NCBI GenBank assembly: GCA_030272155.1
Contig: CP126201.1
Coordinates: forward strand, 2,152,501-2,216,500
Source: Tetradesmus obliquus
Taxonomy: Eukaryota > Chlorophyta > Chlorophyceae > Sphaeropleales > Scenedesmaceae
DNA: 64,000 nt
Direction of reading: 5' to 3'
This document shows, piece by piece, positions 57,401 through 64,000 of this stretch; the first letter of the stretch is position 1; every line of letters starts with the position of its first letter. The position numbers and the translations under genes were made by a program. The notes under the pieces were generated by a model. That model ran no database searches, was not told the DNA's origin, and saw only the letters and a program-made list of their open reading frames with translations.

Positions 57401-59423
57401 ACAACGACAGTTAGCAGCAGGTGCATTTCTGTGCTGCTGAAGCATGCTGCTGCTGCTGCTGCTGCTGTTACTCCTGCTGCTGCCGCGGCTGGGGTGCAGG
57501 TGCCCCAACCCAGCAGCATGTCAGGGCAACAGGAGCATCTTACTGCAGAGCTGCAGCAGCTCTAACGGGCCCTGCACAGGCGCTGGGCAGTTCTCTGCAC
57601 TGCAGTGCGGATCAGGTAGGCCCCCGCTAACACATCATTTTCTTGTGAACTGACATCCCGTGTGAGCAGCCGGCATGTTGCCTGCAGACAGGTGCTGTAT
57701 GTGACGGTGTTGATTTGCACCATGTGTTGTTACCATGAGCTGTTCAGATGGAGCAGCACCCACATGCAAGTACCCTTGCTTGACACATTGAGAGAGGATA
57801 GTTACACGTGGGTCCTGGCACCATCTTAGATGGTATGAGCCACAACACGGCTTTTCCAACACGTTGTCATGTCCTGTATTGCTACCTTGCTGCAGGGTAC
57901 TCTGGCAACCTGTGCGCTGTTTGCAAGCCTGGTTATCAGCAACCAAGCCCTTCGCCTGCCGCCACTGCCTGCCAAAGCCCACACTGCTTGGTCTCTACAT
58001 TGTGGCAGCTGTAGTCATGCTGCTGCTCATCAAGCTGCTGTGCACATTCAGTGTGGCTGAAGCCAGCCGCAGCAACCAGGGCATTGGCAGAAGCAGCAGC
58101 GCCGGCGCTGCTGCAAGCCTGCCCAGATCACAGCAGGGAGCGGCAGCAACGGTAGTGGCATCAGCAGCATCTGGTACCACCACTGGCAGATTTAACAGCA
58201 GCAGCAGCAGCAGCAGCAGTAATGACGGTCCGGAACCATCCATGCTGCTGCGGGCGCTTGTGTTGTTCATGCAGTACCAAATCATTGTAGCAAGTGTAGG
58301 AGTCGGCTGGCCAGCTCCTCTAGAAATCCCGCTGCAGGGCCTTGCTTGGGTGTGGTCTGGGGCTTCTCCAGAAACCCTAGCGCCAGACTGCTTGTTGCGT
58401 GATGGCAGCGACAGTGAAAGCTCTCTTGCAGTCAAGCGGGTGATGTTCTATGTGCTTGTGCCGCTTGCTATGCTGTGCGTGCTTGTTGCAGTGGAGGTGC
58501 TGACTGCATTTGCAGCAGCTGCTGGCAGCGCGCGCAGCAAGGCGCGGATCCTGCTGCCTGGACGGCTGCTGGCTACTGCTCTTGTCGTGCTGTTCTTCTT
58601 CCTGCCGTCGCTGAGCCGCACTGCCTTTGGCCTGTTTGCATGCTTTCGCATTGACGCACCTGCTGTAGCGCCGTATGCCGCTGCAGCTGTTGGTTGGTTC
58701 TCAGTTCTAGACACGAATGCGGCGTGCTTTGGAGAGGGGTGGCACAAGGTGTGGGCGCTAGCGTTAGGGCTGCCGCTGCTGCTGCTGGTTTGTGTGGCTC
58801 TGCCTGTGTTCATTGTTGTGTTCACGCTGCGTTATGCGCACGGGCGTGTCGAGAGAAGCAGAGTCGTCACTAAGCTGCCTGCAGCTTTTTTGTCACGCAG
58901 TTACAGGGAGGCCTGCTGCTATTGGGAGGGCGTTTCTGTTAGCCAGACAATCATGCTCGTCTGCATCAGTGTGTTTGGGCCTGTTGCTTTCAGTGCATTC
59001 CACCGAAACCTTGTGATGAATGCGCTGCTGGCACTGATTGTGGTGCTGCTGGCAGTTGTGAAGCCATATGCAGATCGCACAACAGGCCATGTGTACCTTC
59101 AGGCCATGGGCTGTGTTTGGCTCACGAGTTATGCTTCCATGTCATTTGTACCCAGCGGAAATGTAGACTCAACGGCAATGTTGGCTTATTCAACAGCCAT
59201 GGGAGCGATTGTGCTGCTGGTGAATGCAGCGTTTGTGGTGTCACTGCTGTGGCGGCTGCAGAAGCAGCTGCAGTGGAGGCAGGGGCTCAAGGCATTGATG
59301 CTGTGGATTGGAGTGAGGTGCGGATGTGCACAGATGCCAGCAGCAAACAAAAATGCTATTTTGGAGTCGGTGCCTGTAAACACTGACACTGGTGGAGTGG
59401 CTAATACTACTACACAGACCTGA
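54470..59423 (+). CDS. Secreted right-handed beta-helix protein with C-terminal multi-TM domain
   Basis: Exons: 54470 to about 54712-54728 (donor uncertain), 55163-57281, 57500-57615 and 57896-59423. The N-terminus MQGRLRWFAALCLAVLLLEA is a signal peptide. The large second exon holds about 20 beta-helix turns with the pattern GGA-(V/I)-x-V-x-x-x-A-x-(V/L)-x-(I/V)-x-(N/D)-S, e.g. GGAVLVSDSAQVNITNSTF and GGGLAVKQNASFTVSNSSL, with many N-x-S/T sites. This resembles Pmp-like surface proteins. Cysteine-rich modules follow: CQECLEGSF, CPNPAACQGN and GYSGNLCAVCKPGY. Then come about seven hydrophobic spans (YIVAAVVMLLLIKLL, VLVPLAMLCVLVAVEVL, VVLFFFLPSLSRTAFGLF, LLLLVCVALPVFIVVF and others) and a short cytosolic tail. 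Algae have large families of this layout; the role may be wall or surface sensing. A one-base break near 57945 interrupts the frame between CKPGY and the first TM span. Confidence 0.75.
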
Positions 59424-60219
59424 TGCTGTGTGCTGGGCAGTTGGTGGTTTAGGTCTGTGGTTGACCTGATGTCAATGCCTTGTTCATGTCCTGGAATCAA
59501 GATCACTCAATTATACAGCTGTGGGGTGTGCGAATGCTGAAAGACAACCACTGCAACTGCTTGTGTTATCAACGCCAGCAATACCTAGACAGGTGTATGC
59601 ATGTGGATGTTCCATCATTAATGCCTTCTGTTTGCCTTTTACTTGCAGCAGCTTTATGGTCAGTGCAATCAAGGACTTACGCAGCGCACGGTGTGTGCGT
59701 CTGCCTCGCAAGCAACAGCATTTCATTTTGCTGCAAGACGGATCGTATTTTCTGGTTACGCCCTAGGGCGTGGTTGGCAGGCCTTGTTGTTGCAACCTAT
59801 GTTACATGCATGTCCCACGAGGGTTGTGCAAGCACAGAGTTCAGAGCGGCGACACAACACAGCAGCATATAATGCGAAGCCTGATGTGGTGTGGCATTCA
59901 TATTGCTGTTGATTTCTGTACATATCTGTACACATCATCTGCCTAATCAGGAAGCATCCTCCTACTATGTCAGGCTACTGGCCTGACAGCCGGGCTGCCT
60001 GGCTGACCAGTGACACGTTGCCGTGTCATACTGTAGTTACCCATATGGGTGATGTGGGCATGCATGCCTCGGCGCTTGGTGCAGTCAGCCATGATGCTGC
60101 TGTCAAGCCGCCAGCGCTTGCTCCATGCTTAGACACAGTTTTGACTATTCAACACACACATGTGTGTGTGTGTGTGTCACTGGACCGACGGGTGACTTCG
60201 CAAACCCGTCGCAAAAAGA

Positions 60220-60265
60220 TTCGCGAAAACGTTCACAAAATATACTTTATGAACGTTTTTGCGAA
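60220..60265. other. Hairpin, 16 bp arms, in GTGAAC-repeat region
   Basis: TTCGCGAAAACGTTCA (60220-60235) pairs with TGAACGTTTTTGCGAA (60250-60265) with one mismatch and a 14-base AT loop. Around it GTGAAC, TTCGCAAAC and GTGAATG units recur between 60190 and 60355 in both orientations. Confidence 0.8.
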
Positions 60266-60481
60266 CCCCTTGGTGAATGGTTTTGTGGCATCACTCGGTT
60301 TTTTCGTGAACAGCGTGTGAACTTCGTGTGAACACTTTTTGTGAATGTTGCTGTGAACAGTGTTGCATTTATGTTATAAAGACCACAGACCATGCCGTAT
60401 TATAGTGTATGATATAAGTATTTTCACAACAAAGGTGCATGCACATTGCTTGCTGTCCCAGTAGCCCATAGTAGTGGTCCT

Positions 60482-60515
60482 TGGCTGTGCATGCACAGCC
60501 ATAGGTGCGCACCTA
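60482..60515. other. Two adjacent perfect palindromes (20 and 14 bp)
   Basis: TGGCTGTGCATGCACAGCCA at 60482-60501 is immediately followed by TAGGTGCGCACCTA at 60502-60515. Both are perfect dyads. TGCATGCA is centred in the first; GTGCGCAC in the second. Confidence 0.85.
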
Positions 60516-60881
60516 CTGCAGAACATGGTCTGCTGCAGGTGCACACATACAGCTGCATAGCCAAGTCAGTACATCTGCTGTCCAACACTACAAACCCAAA
60601 TAAGGTCATCCACTCACAACCATGCACATGCAATGGCTGTATCATACCTTCGCGCAAGCATATGAGCAGTGGCAGTTGCTGTGCAACTTAGAACTGCAGG
60701 CTGCTGAGCTGCAGCTGCTGTGCGATATGTTGCAACATAGCACTGGAACACACATCGGTGTGTGTCAGCCTGTACTGCTCAGTGCATACCGTGCAATTGC
60801 CACTGCACATTCAAGTACCATTTGAAGCAAAACTTATGGATCACAATTGTGATACTTGCAAGTACCTGTATCATGATGCAG

Positions 60882-60940
60882 TACAATGAGGTATATACCT
60901 CATGCTTGCACCACAAGCATGAGGTATATACCTCATTGTA
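60882..60940. other. Perfect 27 bp inverted repeat with 5-base loop
   Basis: The left arm 60882-60908 and right arm 60914-60940 are exact reverse complements around the loop CACCA. Each arm contains the internal palindrome GAGGTATATACCTC, so the element can form one long stem or two small cruciforms. Just upstream lies the 10 bp palindrome ACTTGCAAGT (60854-60863), flanked by GATAC/GTATC. Confidence 0.9.
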
Positions 60941-62413
60941 TCAACCTATGAGCTCGACACAGCAAGCTATGCCCGCTCAGATGAGCTGACCAGTCTACAT
61001 GCACTGGCCGCCTGTTAGCCATGCATTCTCAGCCGACGCCAGCCGTCGAGCAGCAGCACAGTTGCTGCTGTCCACGTGCTATCAATGTGCCACACAAGAT
61101 GGCAAGCTGTCACATGGAGTGCCAGCGCGTCACACCATATGTGAGTTGGCACACGTACTGCTGGCACGTCGCGTCATATGTGAGCTGTCACACCTGACGT
61201 TGGCGTGACACAAGTCATCACATGCTGCACATAACATGCTGGGCAGCACCACTGGCATCATACAGGTACTCATTATCTCTAGATCTAGAGTGCAGTGAGG
61301 TGGCCGTAGCACACTCCTCCAACCTGCACGCATGCGTTGCTGCGTGATGGGCACATGATATCCAGCTGGCACACGATGTGTGTGCAGGCACACACAGAGT
61401 GGGGACACTGGATCCACATCCGGATGTGTTGAATTCTGCTGCTGTTGTGGCGTTGCGCTGTCGTGTGGGTGCGCACCATGCTGCATCGCGCTATCGCAAA
61501 GTTCATTACCTGAAATTTTTGAACTTTCATCTCCTGCAGCCTAGCCAGGTCACGTATCTGCCAGGCTGGTGGTAGGGCATGGTGTCACATCTCACCAACT
61601 AGCAGTGCAATCGCCGGCTGCACTGACGCTTCTCTCAGATCAGTGAGTTCGTGCAACTAGTAATTACTTACATGTCATTACATTAATCATGCGTTGATGT
61701 ACGCTGTGACAGCTCTCGAGGCGGGCGCAACGTGACAGGATACGCCCTAAACAGCAACCGTCACCAGGGCGTCGATAGAGGGGCGTCTTGGGCGAGTCGC
61801 ACGCGCTCAAAAACTTCCAATAGTGCAGTGAAGTCACAAACAGGTGCAGAAGGTGCAACTGTTCATGAAAGGTGTTTTGACACTGGCCTTCTTGCAAACG
61901 TCTCGCTGCGGTCCATCAGCCGTAGCCAGCTGCAGCAGGCTGAACACCGTAGATATATCTCAACGTGATACATGTTACAGCTCACAGGGCGTTGTGGGAG
62001 GTACATTACATCTGGTGCGTAACTGTGCAGCAGGCCTAGCCCTGACGGTAGCTGTGCCATCGATGTAGCAGCGCTCCGCTGCGCAGAAAGCCGGTTGTTT
62101 GGTTCATGACATAATTTAACACTCATAGATGTGCTGTGCGCCGCCATGGCTTCTGGGATTGCCAACGCTGCTGCCCCTGCTGCTGTCGCTGCTTTGCTGC
62201 TGCTTGCTGCAGGTCGCTGTGCAGTTGCTCCTAGCGTGGCTGCGTGACAATGCAAGCCTATCACAGCTAAAACTCAGTCGCTTGCTGCGTTCATCGCTCT
62301 TTGCAAACTGTAGACAGCTAGCGCACAAAGCAGCACATCCATGTGGAGCACTGCATGCTGTAATACTACTGGGTTACATGGCACACCCCACGCGTGAAAC
62401 CCACACTAGCCAC

Positions 62414-63124
62414 ATGTCAAGGTGTCTGGCGCTGGCAGTGCTGGTAGCTGCACTACCTTCAATAACGTCAGCGTACAAGCCAACATGGCGCACAGCCAGA
62501 ATAGGAGGTGGCGGGCGCGTCACAGGTGAGCTGCTGAGAGGGCTGCTGCTCTTTTGCTGTTGCTTGTTTTGTTTTGCTGTTTTGCTTGCACTAGCAGGGC
62601 CAGCGCTTTGACGCATAGCCCGCGCGCACCATGTTGCTGCTGTTGCATGCAAAGGGCACTTTGGTTGCAGATTTCCAATTCGGCTCAACTTGGACGCCAC
62701 TCTTGCAAGGGATAGTGCGGTTGACAAGCCGCATCACATGCGCTGCTGTCCTGCTTGCTTGCAGGCATCCTGATGCACCCAAAGCCACCCTACCAGACAT
62801 ACATCCGCACAGGTGGGCAGTGCAGGGCCTGCAGCAGCTGTATGGTGCATGCAGCTGCCGACCCAGCAGCAGCAGCAGCAACAGCTGCTGCATGCCTGCG
62901 CGCTCTGCACACATGGCTGCGTCTGCTTCGCCAGCAGTACAAATGTGCATTCATGCAGCAAGCTCCATGGCAGCCACTGCTGCTGCATGTTGCTGTGCGG
63001 CGCAACAAGGTATACTGCCCAGCTGCTCATGTAGCTATGTTTCCTCCCGTGCTGCTGCTATTGCTCTGCGGGCCTGCACGTGCTGTGTGCTGCCTGCTGC
63101 AGATGTTGGGGGTGCATACCGTTT

Positions 63125-63161
<37 letters not shown>

Positions 63162-63910
63162 TGGGTGCAGCTGCTTGATTGGCTGCCACGCAAACAGGCC
63201 ACCTGGTATGGAGTGGAGTCGATTGCTGTGCACCCTGCTAGGTGAGCTTGCTGCTGCAGCAGCTATTGGTTGTACAGGTAATCAGTTATATGCGCAGTAT
63301 GTTTGCTGGTTGTACAGGGTCAACGGCGATGCACGTTGCTGCTGCTTTCAAACCAGACCAGAAAGCAAGCTTAATGTGTCTCTTGCTGCTCATCTGCTGT
63401 TATTGCTGCTGGTAACAGCTCTGCTGCTCTGCGAAGGACGTGATTTAAACTTCTGTGAAACCACTGCATGTGCTGCTGCCGCTGCTGCTGTGTTGGTAGG
63501 CCGTCATCGATTTATGCCGCTCTCGGGGAGTATGTCACTGACGAACTAGCTGGGTCAGTGGTTGTCAGCAACAACGCTGGGGCTTCTTTCACCACACTAC
63601 TGGCACCGCCGCCCTACAACACAACTGCTGCTAGCTACACAGTGAGAGAAACAGAGCAGACATGCAGCGCGCAGTTAAAGATGCAACTACAATACCGCGC
63701 TACCTGCTGCAACCTGCACAATACAGCAGCTGCTGTTGTCAGAACAATGCACAATGCATGCCGGCCACGTCATGTACATGACGCACACATGTGTGCTACT
63801 GTGTGCTACTGTCATCGTTGCAACTACAGGTGCATTGTTTGCAATCTGCACACCACTGCGACTGCTGTTGCTGACTTTACAAGTGCCATGCAGGTATAAG
63901 GGTTCAATGC

Positions 63911-64000
<90 letters not shown>
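62414..64000 (+). CDS. GH74-like xyloglucanase (BNR/beta-propeller), 5' part; runs off the window
   Basis: Four exons fit in phase: 62414-62525, 62765-62812, 63103-63241 and 63500-63641, with the gene continuing past the window. The start MSRCLALAVLVAALPSITSA is a signal peptide. The mature part begins YKPTWRTARIGGGGRVTGIL, then HP..PYQTYIRTDVGGAYRF, a serine run, WVQLLDWLP, WYGVESIAVHPA, IYAALGEYV and GSVVVSNNAGASFTTL. This order (IGGGGxVTG, HP, YxRTDxGGAYR, W..LLDW, GVESxAVDP, Y...G.Y, S.D.G..W/F) is that of family GH74, whose members cleave xyloglucan and related beta-glucans outside the cell. Catalytic aspartates: one is the D of RTDVGG; the other lies beyond the window. The (AGC)n run at 63126-63160 encodes a serine loop replacing the usual short turn. 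Confidence 0.8.
63909..64000 (+). repeat. (CTG)n tract, about 30 units, reaching the window end
   Basis: The longest pure CTG tract in the window. It is in sense orientation within the GH74-like gene, probably the end of an intron before the fifth exon. It continues beyond the window, so its full length is unknown. Confidence 0.9.

Larger units (their letters stand above)
59424..62413. other. Intergenic region, AT-richer, with palindromes and TG repeats
   Basis: No gene recognised in almost 3 kb. Contents include a (TG)n tract at about 60153-60175, a hairpin at 60220-60265 and TGTGAAC/GTTCACA-type repeats to about 60355. Palindromes lie at 60482-60515, a 59-base perfect inverted repeat at 60882-60940, TCACA/TGTGA-rich sequence at 61085-61205 and a TCTAGATCTAGA palindrome at about 61277. 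Short open frames have no motif. Confidence 0.6.

Noticed and set aside
60153..60175. Telomere-like TG repeat
   Set aside because: It is a short pure (TG)n tract, not the TTTAGGG or TTTTAGGG units used by plants and green algae, and no other telomeric sequence is near.

Overview
The window looks like nuclear DNA of a green alga, most likely a chlorophyte of the Scenedesmus/Tetradesmus kind. That placement is inference; no rRNA or organelle marker is present to test it. The grounds are intron-dense genes with GT-AG junctions, very heavy (CTG)n/(CAG)n content, and typical algal or plant protein families: a KEEP-ON-GOING-like RING-kinase-ankyrin protein, a plant-type phosphoglycerate-mutase-like phosphatase, ankyrin-like 'LQWLR' repeats and a beta-helix/multi-TM surface protein. 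I saw no bacterial operons, CRISPR array, tRNA or rRNA gene.

Layout: 1-1811 (+) 3' end of a CobW-type GTPase gene; 3345-3605 a decamer minisatellite; 3758-14063 (+) a RING + kinase + ankyrin gene; 14064-16370 intergenic with degenerate duplications; 16371-31302 (-) an unidentified basic/acidic low-complexity protein whose exons flank a 9.8 kb, 35-monomer, ~282 bp satellite array (21004-30808); 32682-40860 (-) an LRR + transglutaminase-like (KY type) + EF-hand protein; 41228-44728 (+) a histidine phosphatase, divergent from the previous gene; 45189-47971 (+) an ankyrin-like repeat protein; 48732-53280 (+) a secreted vanadium-haloperoxidase-like (PAP2) enzyme; 54470-59423 (+) a beta-helix surface protein with a C-terminal multi-TM domain; 59424-62413 intergenic, rich in perfect palindromes; 62414-end (+) the start of a GH74-like xyloglucanase.

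The genes do not form one pathway. What unites the window is genome architecture. (1) Nearly every gene carries tandem copies of one or more exons with their flanking splice sites, usually one intact copy plus truncated or decayed ones, spaced about 75-290 bp apart. (2) Trinucleotide tracts follow a strand rule: introns carry CTG in the sense orientation, usually as the pyrimidine tract just before the 3' splice site, while exons carry sense CAG/GCA/AGC, giving poly-Q/A/S. (3) The same tandem-duplication habit appears in extreme form as the satellite, which has two monomer classes and a higher-order repeat of 2255 bp and sits, by splice-site and phase evidence, inside an intron. Three genes also show an apparent one-base frame break. 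These patterns, rather than a single gene cluster, are the most unusual content here. All exon models were made by eye.
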